Below are positions 26,626 through 37,012 of a stretch of 64,000 nt of DNA, in pieces. The stretch covers positions 1,674,001-1,738,000 of the forward strand of contig JAHQRK010000016.1 in the NCBI GenBank assembly GCA_019828595.1. The letters run 5' to 3'. The stretch's first letter is position 1; every line of letters starts with the position of its first letter. The notes below the pieces were generated by a model. It searched no databases, was not told where the DNA came from, and saw nothing but the letters and a program-made list of their open reading frames with translations. This DNA comes from Aphanomyces cochlioides. Taxonomy: Eukaryota; Oomycota; Saprolegniomycetes; Saprolegniales; Verrucalvaceae. Both the position numbers and the translations under genes were made by a program.

Positions 26626-26899
26626 GGGCCCGTCTGGCAACCGAAAATATTACAATAAATAGGCCCAAAATGCCATTTTGAGGCCAAATTCAATAATTGA
26701 GGTCAGAATATGAACTTGTTTATCTCCAAGAGTTTTGCACCAAGTCCAATATTTTTGGTTGGGATATACTCACTGGAGGCTCCCAAAATGCCATTTTACG
26801 AAATGGAGGTTTTACCTCTATTTTGAATATGCCATAAATCGTTGATCCCAATTTAGTTGAAAATGGCATATTGATTTTGAAATTTTGCCAGACGCACCC
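26626..26899. mobile_element. 274-bp Harbinger-type MITE with TAA duplication
   Basis: The left end GGGCCCGTCTGGCAA and the reverse complement of the right end, GGGTGCGTCTGGCAA, differ at two positions. TAA occurs at 26623-26625 and 26900-26902. Both the TIR sequence and the 3-bp TAA duplication match the large Harbinger element that begins 24 bp to the right, so the MITE is probably a non-autonomous relative. Confidence 0.82.
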
Positions 26900-27148
26900 T
26901 AAATAAATTAGCCAACCACATAAGGGCGCGTCCTGCAACCGTCAAATATCATGATAAAACGGAATAATTTTATAAATATTTGATAATCTCCAAAAGAAAT
27001 CTTTGGCATGTCTGGCTGCCCTTTATAGAAGAATTTTTATCATGATAAATTATTCCATTTGGCCGAAATATCCTGATAAATAATATTCTACGCCAAGTCG
27101 AATATATTATCGCAATCTTTGAAGATTGCTGTTCACTTCAACACATTC

Positions 27149-28355
27149 ATGGACACAGGATTCCTCTTGGCGTTCACGCGGCTCTGGTGGTATCGCCGCC
27201 ACCAAGGAAGAAAGATGTTATTGTTGCTTGCCGTGTACCATCTAGTTGCACATATCCACAAGTTGCCAAAACGGGTGTCCATCTTGACTGGGGCTTTATG
27301 GGTCGACGAAATCTTGAGCGGCAATGGCCAAAACGTCATTGAAGCTTTCAGAATGTCCAAATGGACATTCGCACGTTTGTCAAAAGCTCTTGTCGACGAA
27401 GGAGGGCTCGAGAGAGGCCGTGACATTTCGACTGAGGAGCAACTGGCCATCTTTATGTATTTTGTTGGTCACAATGCATCTAGCCGAGCCTTGCAATGCC
27501 GTTTCCAGCACTCAGGAGAGATCATAACCCGGCATCTTCGGTCAGTGATGAGCTCTCTTCGTAGAATGTGCCCAAAGTATATACAACTGCCCTCAAATGA
27601 CAGTCCAGTGCACCCCAAAATCATTGGAAACCCCAAGTTTTATCCCTTTTTTGCCGATTGTCGCATGGCCATCGACGGTACTCACGTTCCAGTCTCTGTG
27701 CCGGCCAACATGGTTGCTCGCTTTCAAAGCAGAAAGGGAGTTACCATGAATGTGCTAGCAGCATGTGATTTTGATCTCATGTTCACGTTTGTCTTATCTG
27801 GGTGGGAAGGGACAGCTGGAGACGGCAAGCTCTATGAACAAGCCACGCGCCATGGACTGGACATTGCTGGCGATATGTTTGATATTTTAGACGCCGGATT
27901 CGCCCTTACGAGAAAAGCGTTGACACCCTACCGTGGCACACGGTATCATCTCAAAGAATTTGCGCGTGGTACGCGAAGACCGCAAACGAAAGCCGAGTTG
28001 TTCAATTTACGTCATGCGCAGTTGAGGGATGTCATTGAGCGCATATTTGAAAAAACGATTCCCAGTCCTGTGCCACCCCGTGGAGTACGACTATCAGTTT
28101 CAAGTAGATCTTGTGCTTGTGCTGTGTATGTTGCACAACTTCATTCGTTTGCATGGTGGATTTGATGGGTTTGAAGAGGAAGTGGAACATGAGATTAACC
28201 AGAGAAATCAACAAACTATGGAGCCTGACGATCACCCATCGCATTGTGAACAAGTCGAAAGTGCTGAGGCCAAACATTGGCGAGATTCCATTGCAACAGC
28301 TATGTGGTCACAGTACAAGGAAACTAGACGATTGAGAAGACGAAGTACGCATTAA
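27149..28355 (+). pseudogene. Harbinger (HARBI1-like) DDE transposase, one frameshift
   Basis: From ATG 27149 the frame encodes a DDE_Tnp_4 transposase. The first catalytic Asp is in FADCRMAIDGTHVPV. The second lies in SGWEGTAGDGKLYEQA. DAGFALTRKALTPYRGTRYH follows, then the Glu region NLRHAQLRDVIERIF. Immediately after, around 28047-28055, the frame shifts, and homology continues in another frame as KKRFPVLCHP, FQVDLVLVLCMLHNFIRLHG and a charged tail to the stop at 28355. A deletion of a few bases at the conserved ERIFG segment explains the shift. All three catalytic positions precede the break, but the truncated product would lack the conserved C-terminus. The product would be a nuclear transposase acting with the SANT protein encoded opposite. 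Confidence 0.88.
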
Positions 28356-28358
28356 TGA

Positions 28359-29324
28359 TTAATCAGACGATACTCTCAAATGTTCACGTTTCTTTTGGTC
28401 GATATGCCGTCGAAGCCAAATCTCACGGGCATTGCCTTTCATTCGAACAAATTGCATTGCCTTGATCTCGTCTTCAAAAACGTCGTATGCAAATGACATG
28501 TCTTCGTCGAGTAGAACAGCGCTGAATTCATCATGCAAAACATCAATTGCTTGAGCTGAATTGGATGATGCCAATTGTGAAGTCTGCTCTGAGTCATGTT
28601 TGGTGCATTTGGTAAGTGTGTCATGCAAAGTTTGAAGCTCATCACGACCTGACTCTCGAAAAGCTTTCATTTCGGCCATCATGACTGATGCCAGGGATGT
28701 GCGCACTCGTTTGGATATTCCTGACCCAAGTGGAGCAGCTGAACGACGTCGCTTGCTTTGGTCATGATTGTCTCTATCCATGTCCATTTGTCCACACTCA
28801 TCATCCCTTTCTGGAGGAGTGGTTTCATCGTTGTCCTCATTTGAGTCCAGATCTGACACTTCATTCGAACCACGAGCATGAGGATTGTACGCAACTGTTG
28901 TTGTTGATGACGCTGCGAATTCTCCAGTGACCAAGGTGCCGTCAAACAGTTGTTGGCAATATGGGTAGAGTGGGAAGCGTTTTGTTTGCCAGACTGATCA
29001 TTTCTTCGGCTTGTCTTGAAGGAAATGCGACCATGACCCTTCGGTACAAACAAATCGACAGGTGGTCGCCTCAAAACCAACGCCCGACGTCTTCAGCATT
29101 TGTGAGACTTGTGAGTACTGCTTCTTCAACTCGTTGTGGCGTGCCTTCACTTGATCTCGATTGTAGTTGAGATTGTGCTCTCCATTTAGCTTTGATACGG
29201 CAGCCAGCCACGCTTCTCGCTTGTACCCGCTGTCTGATCTTTTACCAAGGACGTGGACTTGGTGTATCAACTCTTTCATCCACGTGATGTCCTTCTCGTC
29301 GCTCCAGCTCGCTCGTGCTTCCAT
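28359..29324 (-). pseudogene. Harbinger-associated Myb/SANT-like protein, one in-frame stop
   Basis: ATG 29324 opens MEARASWSDEKDITWMKEL, a Myb/SANT-like domain with the usual tryptophans (SW, TW, AW) and RDQVKARHNELKKQYSQV, followed by GVGFEATTCRF. The frame is interrupted once by TGA at 28998-29000, then continues in the same frame through TKRFPLYPYCQQLFDGT and an acidic/basic linker (DNDETTPPERDDECG, then QSKRRRSAAPLG) to a helical C-terminus ending at 28359. In Harbinger elements this second protein recruits the transposase to the ends and carries nuclear import signals. A C-to-T change at a CpG (CGA to TGA) is the simplest origin of the stop (inference). Confidence 0.82.
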
Positions 29325-29633
29325 TGTTCCGATCAAAATTTCAGCCTCACAAAATTTATTGAGTAAATTCTTGATTGGCCAAAAATAAAAAAGAGTGGCC
29401 AATTAAAAAAATATCAATATATCACGGAAACCAGACTTGGTTGCCAGACACTCCAATATCTGGTAATTCGAATATTCGATTTGCAATATTTTGCAAAAAT
29501 GTAAAACGGGATATTTTTATCTGGATAAATTATCATGGTTGGCTTCCAGACGCGCCCTAAAAATTAAAACGCTGTCGCTAATTTGGAAAAAGTGGATTTC
29601 CCTTTCGGAGATAGTAATTTGGAACAGAGATAG

Positions 29634-29645
29634 TACTTCGAAGTA
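29634..29645. promoter_or_regulatory. 12-bp palindrome TACTTCGAAGTA upstream of the OTU gene
   Basis: A perfect palindrome lies about 120 bp before the OTUD6-like start codon. The same 12 bases occur at 48777-48788, upstream of TEX10/IPI1, and at 31548-31559 inside the MITE upstream of the Pin1 gene. A role as a transcription-factor site is only a suggestion. Confidence 0.3.
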
Positions 29646-29766
29646 GTAGCTTATTTAAATAAGTGAAAAATAAATAAGGAATATATGATTTTTTTCTGTG
29701 GGACAACAGCGCCATTGCAGAGCACTCATTCGTCTCGAAGTATTCATCGGTGAGGTGGCCAGTAGA

Positions 29767-30906
29767 ATGGAGACTGTTGGCCAAGCGAAACAACGTCACA
29801 AGCTTGAATTAAGGGTGTGAAAACTGTGCACAGACTTTTCAAAACTCAGAATTTTCATGTAGGCATGGCAAAGCTCACAGAAAGCCCTGGTGAAGAAGTG
29901 GAAATCAGAGAACATGTCCAAGAAAGAAATTGAAAGCAAATTGGTCGAAATGGAGAATGAAATTAAAGTTCGGCACGAGACAGAGCTAGACAACATTGTA
30001 TCATGCGCTCCTTGCACAATTGACGTGATTTGTATTCTTAGAGCAAGCAAACGACTTCTACTGATGAGCCAGAAATTAAACTAGCCGAAGTAATCGTGGA
30101 AAAGGCGACATCAACAGCCAAACTAGAAAAGGCCCAACGAAAACGAGTACCAAGCGGTTTTGTTAAGGTTATCAAGTCAGAGTTCTCTGTAGGACAAAAA
30201 GAAGCAAGAAGAGAAAGCAAGACAGGAAAGAATTGCTAATGAGTCTCGAGACATTGTCAGCAAGCGGCAAATCGAATGCGATCAAATTGCAGATAAATTG
30301 AAGGCACTTAATATGGCCATCAAAGAAGTACCATCGGATGGGCATTGCATGTATCATGCTATCGCAGATCAACTGAAGCGTATGGATTTTCTTCCTCATG
30401 TGTCTATGGTCGGGTTGATCTTTACTTTCTTGCTTAACTTTATTAGGAATCGCATATCTATCTACGCCTAAGAACTGCCACATATCTTCGTTCTCATGCC
30501 AATGACTTTTTACCCTTTGTTGAATTGAATTATGAATCAGATATTTCCATTGAAGGCAAGTTCTTTGCGTAGTAACTTTTTGAGGCTTGCAATGTAGATC
30601 AATTTGAGGAGTACTGCAAACGTGTTGAGGAATCATCGGACTGGGGTGGTCAAATTGAACTACGTGCACTGGCTCAAGCTTTGGAATTACCAATCGAAGT
30701 TCATTCTGCTACGACTGATGTAATCAAGATGGGGGAAGAGTTCAGTAGGATTGGTGAAGCTCCTCTTCGTCTCTCGTAAGTGTCCGAAATTGGTTTACAC
30801 CCTCAATTATTATTAACATAGATATCATTTGCATTACTACTCATTGGGGGAGCACTACAACTCAGTCGTTCCCTTGACTCTAGACACCGACGAAGTTCAA
30901 GAATAG
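29767..30906 (+). CDS. OTUD6-like OTU-family deubiquitinase
   Basis: Seven exons splice to 288 residues, close to OTUD6B (about 290-320). Introns are 48, 44, 46, 47, 42 and 46 nt, and total spliced length is a whole number of codons. The N-terminal ~125 residues are charged coiled coil (SKKEIESKLVEMENEIK, then DKKKQEEKARQERIA), as in the family. The OTU domain follows: catalytic Asp and Cys in EVPSDGHCMYHAIADQL, the WGGQIELRALAQAL segment, and catalytic His in SLGEHYNSVV near the end. The predicted role is cytosolic cleavage of ubiquitin chains, with OTUD6 proteins linked to ribosomes and translation. The fifth intron (30556-30597) has a GC donor (GCAAGT). Start ATG 29767 was chosen because only it gives an in-frame first exon matching the family N-terminus. 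Confidence 0.9.
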
Positions 30907-31357
30907 AGTTTTGATTCACGATTTGTTATGAGCTTAATCTAAATGATAAATAGCGACAGCCACTCTTTCGATGCACTCAAGTTGAGTTCGTGATTTATTT
31001 GATGGCCTTTCTTTCATCCAACAGTCCTCTCGTTCATATTTTGAGTGTTACACGCTTTGAGACTAATATGATATTTATTCCACACGTTAGACGTCATTTC
31101 CATTTGGCTAAGTGCTAATTAAGTTAGTCCCTAGAACAAAGATTCCTGACCCATTTTTGCTTTCACTTTGCATTTCCAAAAATGGAAAAATTGCATGTCA
31201 AAAGCATTCACCATCTTAGCCAATATGACATTCTGTGCTTATTATGGCTTTCAAAGCAACGTCAGGTCTTTAAATGTTCCACCCACAAAGAGAACAGATT
31301 AATGTGGGTGATGCAGTTTTTTACAAGACTTGCCCTCATGCGTCAGAAAAACACCAA
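30907..31357. other. Intergenic, no gene recognised
   Basis: Only short frames without family resemblance are seen. The stretch separates the OTU gene from a degenerate MITE. Confidence 0.45.
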
Positions 31358-31733
31358 GGGCCCGTCTGGATGCCACCTATTATGGAGATAATTCGCAATA
31401 TTTTGATCAATTATTGCATAATTTTGATTATCGCAAAATGCACTGTCTGGATGCCAAATATTGCATAAATTTTATTGATAATTTATTTCAAATCAGGCCA
31501 AATATGCAATAAATAATATTCTACTCAAAGTAGAATATTTTCCCCAATACTTCGAAGTATCGTATAATCCACACAAATTCCCAATGATTATTTTATTTTC
31601 GTGGGAATCCAGACAGTCCGAAATTTTAATTATCGTGATATTATAATACGTGGTTTGTATTATTTTGACCAAAATACAAAATATCACATAACGAATTTTC
31701 ACAATATTTTTTATTTGGCATCCAGAACAACAA
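31358..31733. mobile_element. Degenerate nested Harbinger-like MITEs upstream of the Pin1 gene
   Basis: The left end GGGCCCGTCTGGATGCCA at 31358 matches the Harbinger-type ends at 26.6 kb. The opposite end TGGCATCCAGA (31716-31726) pairs with its inner part, but the outermost bases have decayed, so the right limit is approximate. Inside, GTCTGGATGCC (31445) and AATCCAGACAGT (31606-31617) form a second inverted pair, suggesting one short element inserted in another. The interior shares ATAAATAATATTCTAC with the left end of the 26.9-kb Harbinger element (27079 onward). Confidence 0.65.
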
Positions 31734-31795
31734 TATAAAATTATAGAGGGCTCCTTGGCGATTGGCATTTCGAGGCCAGGAATTATCTGCTAGCA

Positions 31796-32353
31796 ATGCC
31801 CGACCATGGAGAAAAACTTCCTTCGGGATGGATGCGCATTGACAGTAAAAGCCGCCCTGGCGAGTGCTACTACCTGAACAAAAAGACTGGGGAGAAAACC
31901 TGGAAGCTGTCGGAGGTCGCAGCAAAGGAGTCGTCAAACAAACGTAAACGCAGTGATGAACCAAACGAGTCGAACAAAAAGAGTTCCTCCCAAGTCCAAG
32001 TTCTTCACATTCTTGTTAAACATGTTGAAAGCAAGCGTCCATCGTCTTGGAGGCAAGAAGTTATAACTCGGAGCAAAGAAGTTGCAAAATCTCGCCTCGA
32101 AGGACTTCGCGACCAAGTTATCCTGGCAGGAAAAAACAAGGACAACCCGAACGCGATGAGAGAAAAATTTGAAGAACTTGCCACAACAGAAAGCGATTGT
32201 AGTAGTGCGAAGCGTGGCGGAGACCTTGGGAAGTTTGGACGAGGAAAAATGCAGCCTCCTTTTGAAAAGGCGTCGTTTGCACTGAGGGTCGGAGAACTCA
32301 GTGATATTGTGGAAAGTGATAGCGGCGTGCACATTATTCTTCGTGTGAAATGA
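31796..32353 (+). CDS. PIN1: Pin1/Ess1-type WW-domain parvulin prolyl isomerase
   Basis: Intronless, 185 residues (human Pin1 163). The WW domain is at residues ~8-42: [22 protein letters not shown] short basic linker ([18 protein letters not shown]) follows, then the parvulin domain: HILVKH (active-site His), [11 protein letters not shown] (the basic phosphate-binding loop K/R/R), [13 protein letters not shown] (active-site Cys), [18 protein letters not shown] and GVHIILRVK (second His). All catalytic and phosphate-binding positions are present. This family isomerises phospho-Ser/Thr-Pro bonds, classically on the RNA polymerase II tail and cell-cycle proteins. The start lies only about 60 bp from the end of a MITE, so its promoter probably includes mobile DNA. 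Confidence 0.95.
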   Translation: MPDHGEKLPSGWMRIDSKSRPGECYYLNKKTGEKTWKLSEVAAKESSNKRKRSDEPNESNKKSSSQVQVLHILVKHVESKRPSSWRQEVITRSKEVAKSRLEGLRDQVILAGKNKDNPNAMREKFEELATTESDCSSAKRGGDLGKFGRGKMQPPFEKASFALRVGELSDIVESDSGVHIILRVK

Positions 32354-32473
32354 ATTATTTTTGCCTTGTATGTATCGACAACATCGTTAGACATTCCACA
32401 CCAAACCTTATAAAAACAATACAGTTCAGCATTACTATTGTGCTCATAGCTTCTTTCACTAACGACTTATCAT

Positions 32474-34654
32474 TCAAAAGGCAAACACTTTGGAGAAAAC
32501 GTCTGAAGCATTAAACACGCTGCTGGAAGCCTCGAATGCCAAAGGGACTTCTTGATTTTCTCGGCGTTTCGAGGCTTGATCAAGTAGAGTCGAGTATGAA
32601 ATTTCTAATTCAGGCGTCAAATCCAACATTTGACTTCGAATTTTTTCCTACGAATATGATTAATTGCCTCTTAACTGGTTTTCGTTACCTCGAACATTTT
32701 TACCTTTGCAGCAACGCCTGCATGATAATGTTGTTTCATGCTGAACACCTCCCACAATGAGCTCTTCAAGGCATTACATTCTGCGGGGTCCTGTGCATCA
32801 TTGTCGAACGGGTCAAGCCCCCCTTTCAATTCGATATGACGCGAATTCTTTGCAATTTGTGCAGCGGCCGCATCGATAGGATTTTTCATATTGAGCAATT
32901 CCCTTTTTTCAGCAGCTGCATAAACGCGTCAGATTAAAATTAAGATAACTTCCACCTTTATCAGCAACAGATTGTGAGGCAGTGCGATGAATCAATTGCA
33001 AGCATTCCTTGTGACGAAGCACCAAATTGTAAACGCAGGGAATGATGAACAAAATGGCACCAGGCTCGGCTGTAAGTGCGAGTCGTGAGAGTCTAGAAAA
33101 ATGTGAGAACATCAAGTGAAGAACCCTTACCTCTTGGCAAAAGCTGCAACCAAATACGCAGGCAAGTAAGTAGATGAAAAGAAGAGTGCCAAGAGCTTGA
33201 AGAGGCGCTTCCTAATGAGACCGTGAGACTCACAATATCTGAAGTATATACCTGTATTTACTACGAAAGAGCGTTTCATCGGACAGCAAATTGTATAGTT
33301 TTACAAAAAAGTCGGGATAGTCGAAATTATACTGTTGAATCAAGATAAATAAACTGTTCAACGCCAGCAAACTTGTAATTCCACCAATGTTATACGAGTC
33401 GGTGAGGAAGTCTGCCAACAATAAAGGGTCAGTGAGATGCGGCATGACATCATTCGGCAGTTTGGCCAACACTGTCTTGTATGAATCCTACATTTCAGCT
33501 GTGAGGCGAAAAACAGCTTACCACATCTTACCTCTGGAAGAGAATGTTTCAGGAAAGCTATCCAACAAGATGTGAACGCTCTTTTGTGTTCACGGACGTC
33601 AAAAAGGCTGGATAATTTTCGGATTTTCTTGGACGGTCTCTCAACAGACTCTCTATTGGCCATTGTTCTTTTATTGTTGTCATTCACGTCGTCATCGCTG
33701 TCCTCATCTGACTCATCGGAGTCATTCTCATCGCCTGATATCGTTGTTTGGCTGTCTTCATGAGGTCTTACTAGAAAATTCGATACGTCTGGTTTATCTT
33801 CAGGAACGATAAACTAACATATTAATTCGTATAAAACCTGAAGAGTTGATAGGCGTTTACCGAGTTCAAGACAGTGAGGCTATTCTTTATAAACGATGGC
33901 GTGGGGTCTTTTGTTGAATCCAAAAGACGACTCATGTTCTTCATCTTTTCAAACCAATAAGCATCGAAGTATGAAGAGGAAATACCGTGTAATACTGCAC
34001 GTCCATGTACGCAAGCAAAAATTCTCCCTTAAAGACACTCAACAATTCCCCCTTGAGCTCGACGGCCAAGAGAAGCTGACGCACAACACGCTTGTACGTT
34101 TCGTTACCAAAACCGTAAGCATCTCTGTCGCCTTTTAGGACATTTTGACGCGAAACGATTTCCATAGCAGTTCGCAGAGCTGTAACCTACATACTATGGT
34201 TACGTGCTGTAACCCATGGGACTCCAGCCACAACAGCAAAAGTCCATCGTCAGTCATATTTACGTACTTGAGTATTTTCATCGTCGTCGCTGATCAGATC
34301 AATCACAGAAGATAAGAAAGCGACGTAATGGCCCCATAGCCATTGGTTGTACTTTGCTAAGGGTTCACCGCCTACGGCTTCACTTGGGACTACGAACATG
34401 TAAGAATACGCGTAACACAGGCTTGTGTACCTTTTAAACTTCCTTTTTCAGCAAAGAAGAAGAACAGACGACGAAGAGACTGCAGTGCTCCTTGCACAAT
34501 GGCTCGATCAGAACTCTCCAGACAACTGCTGATTTTGACTAAGTCTAGAAGCAAGCTCAAGAAAGAGAAAATGTGGTGGATTACCGTTGGAGTTTTTTGG
34601 ATCTTCCTTGATCTTCGCTTCTAGCTGTTTGATATCGACCTTTTGCGAGTTCAT
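32474..34654 (-). CDS. NOC4L: NOC4-like ribosome biogenesis protein (CBF/Mak21 domain)
   Basis: A minus-strand gene with many ~40-nt introns, starting at ATG 34654 (MNSQKVDIKQLEAKI). The family signature is clear: HKRAFTSCWIAFLKHSLPE, then VMPHLTDPLLLADFLTDSYN, GGITSLLALNSLFILI, YPDFFVKLYNLL, the spliced LFKLLALFFSSTYLPAYLV, RLSRLALTAEPGAILFIIP, VYNLVLRHKECLQLIHR and, near the end, ALKSSLWEV. The C-terminal segment is STLLDQASKRRENQ followed by VPLAFEASSSVF, stop at 32474. Noc4 works with Nop14 in nucleolar assembly and export of the 40S precursor. Overall size after splicing is about 530-550 residues, near human NOC4L (516). The first intron (40 nt, after codon ~22) was traced; several middle junctions were not. 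Confidence 0.92.
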
Positions 34655-34966
34655 TCTGTTGGCGTTGGCGCGATGCAACTTCAAGCAACAATAATGACAT
34701 AGAAACGTCCTAAAAAAATGATTGGTTAATAGCAGTCGACAAAATAGCTCAAAAGTAAAATTGGTGATATATTGGGTTCTGATTAAGCATGAGAAGCTGT
34801 CACCGATGTTTTCTTTCAAGCATAGTAATTGCAATAGTTTCAAAACAGCTCAAAGTCAACAGTGGCTTGCATTTGTGCTTGCAAACTATGTGAACTTATT
34901 GTCTCAACACCATAAACTTGACTACCGGGTAGGTCGCAAAATCAAACGAGGTGCAACATTTTCACA

Positions 34967-36958
34967 ATGACGACGACGATGCCCCATGGTGAAATTCCAT
35001 TGAGTGCCAAACACATTCCAACGGCTAACGTGCCAATCGATCAACCCATCGGGCCACTGGTTACCATTCGTGCAACAAATATTGATGTTGGACCGATCAA
35101 AGAACGTCTCCAACAAGTCCAGGAGACAATGGACATTTGGAATCCATTGGAGCAAACGAGCAATGTTCCCATCAAACGTGCGGGCCATGACGCCTGGGGA
35201 ATTGGAAAGGTTATGCTTGTTTTTTGTGATGACTATATGAAGCATGTTTATCGATTTCCTTGGCTAAATAATTGGATTGACCTTCTTCTGCCATTGTTTG
35301 AGAAGCTTCATGTGCCATTGGACAGAGTAAAAGGCTTCAAAAGTTTTGAGTATTTATCGTGGCTTAGATTGTCAGGTGCTTATTTGCATGTATGCCTCCT
35401 GGCTCTACTATTCCGGCCCATCACGACACTGGGTACTGGGTTGATAAGTGTCATCGCATTCATGTCGTAAGTCAATCTATGTATATCAGACTCATGTTAA
35501 CGATGCTTAGCCAATCATTACTTCTGATCTTATTGACTTCGAGGTATGCTCACATGGTGATCTTATTACTGAAATATCAAGGTTGGCCGAGATGAAACTT
35601 CGATGAGTCGGGCTGTCTTTGCTGAAGGTGGCATTTACGAGCTGAATAATGCTTCCAAACACATGGTATTCGCATCATCTAACACAAATTTATCATGTTT
35701 CTAATCGCAAGGTTCGCAACAATTGGGATCAATCACGAGTTCATTTGATTTTTGATTACGTTGAGCCTACCTTCCCATTGAGCTCGATGCCACTAATCAA
35801 TTTGGAGCCCGGTATGGTTTTGAATCAAACACGAAGATCAGTGGATGTGTCGACATTTCATGGATCACGCAGCCCTCCATCATTTGTTATTATTGGCGCT
35901 CAGAAAGCAGGAACAACTTCTCTTTACGATTACATCACACAGCACGATTTGGTACTTCCTGCGGTTCGCAAGGTAACATATTGAGAGGACATAAAATTAA
36001 ATATGCTACTTAGGAAACGCACTACTTGGATTGGAGATGGGACAACTCACTGCCACATCTTGCTGAACCTGATGGTGTGACTAAGCATAGAGCTCTGTAT
36101 CACCGCTTTTTTCGAACGGATATACTGTTGCCGAATCCATCCATTTTAAGTGGTGAAGCAACGCCAAGCTATTTACTGGGTGGATCTATTGTAATTGAAC
36201 GTTTCAAAGCCTTGATGCCTGAGTGCAAAATTCTTGTAACTTTGCGAAACCCAGTGGATAGAGCATTTTCGCAGTACATCATGACAGCTGACCCCGATGG
36301 AAACCCAGAGCAGCTTCGAAATCGGTGAGTTCGCTATAGCAGAGTTTTTTCAAATCGATGGATAGTGGGCATTCTGCTCTCGGCGGCAAAAGTTTCGAAG
36401 ATGTATTTTCTCGCCGAAATTTTAAGTTAACCTGGTTTAGGTTGTTGAAAGTGAGATAAAGGAAATTCAAGAGTTGGGCATTCACCCTGACATGCCTTTT
36501 GAAGATTTCAATAATCTTTATTTGAAGAGCAGGTTGAATTTTAAGCACGGTGGGCATTCCTTTGTTGGCCGAGGTATGTGTCGAGTGCCATTTTTGCTGA
36601 TGTGATCAATACATCGATTGTTGATCTAGGTTTGTATGCTTTGCAGCTTGCGGGATGGTTGCAAGCCTTTCCTCGCTCACAAATTAAGGTGACCAATATG
36701 GACGATATGAAAACGTCTATTGGTTTGAAGGTAAAATTTTATCTCGGAAGAATTTCTCATCATTTGCTCTAGCGAGTGATGGAAGATGTTTTTGCTTTCC
36801 TCGAATTGCCTGAGTATACAATTGACGACACATCGGCCAAAAACACTCGAAGTTACTCACCCTTGAAACAAGAGACACGAGCCAGATTGGAATCTTTCTA
36901 CGCCCCATACAATGCAAAGCTACGTGAAGTGCTGAACGACTCGTTTGAATGGCCTTGA
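34967..36958 (+). CDS. Aspartyl/asparaginyl beta-hydroxylase fused to a sulfotransferase
   Basis: Ten exons splice to 534 residues; introns are 41, 44, 38, 46, 41, 41, 38, 56 and 42 nt and the total is exactly in frame. The N-terminal half (~1-240) is an Asp/Asn beta-hydroxylase domain (Fe(II)/2-oxoglutarate): CMPPGSTIPAHHDTGYW with the first iron His, HRIHVPI, FAEGGIYELNNASKHM with the second His, and SRVHLIFDYVE with the 2-oxoglutarate Arg. The C-terminal half (~270-534) is a PAPS-dependent sulfotransferase: FVIIGAQKAGTTSLYDYI (5'-phosphosulfate loop), ILVTLRNPVDRAFSQYI (3'-phosphate site), then HSFVGRGLYALQLAGWL and a C-terminal YAPYNAKLREVL helix. No signal peptide or membrane segment is evident. 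Both domains look catalytically complete. The substrate is unknown; hydroxylation followed by sulfation of one target is a plausible but unproven reading of the fusion. Confidence 0.9.
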
Positions 36959-37012
36959 AGCAGTTAATAACACTGTTAACATCCACAATAAGAGGAAAAT
37001 AGATACGCTGAA

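Larger units (their letters stand above)
26924..29557. mobile_element. Near-complete 2,634-bp PIF/Harbinger transposon
   Basis: The left terminus GGGCGCGTC at 26924 pairs with GACGCGCCC ending at 29557. TAA is present at 26921-26923 and 29558-29560, the classical 3-bp (TWA) Harbinger duplication. The two genes usual for the superfamily are present in convergent orientation: a DDE transposase on the plus strand and a Myb/SANT-like DNA-binding protein on the minus strand, their ends only 3 bp apart. Each has a single visible lesion, so insertion looks fairly recent and inactivation more recent still. Confidence 0.9.

Noticed and set aside
27119..27148. Upstream start for the Harbinger transposase at 27119
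   Set aside because: The codon is TTG; the first ATG in frame is 27149 and is the more likely start in a eukaryote.
28998..29000. Possible TGA recoding in the SANT-like gene
   Set aside because: TGA ends other genes here normally (for example Rab5, NOC4, ORF ends of the hydroxylase fusion), and the partner transposase is also broken, so decay is the simpler explanation.
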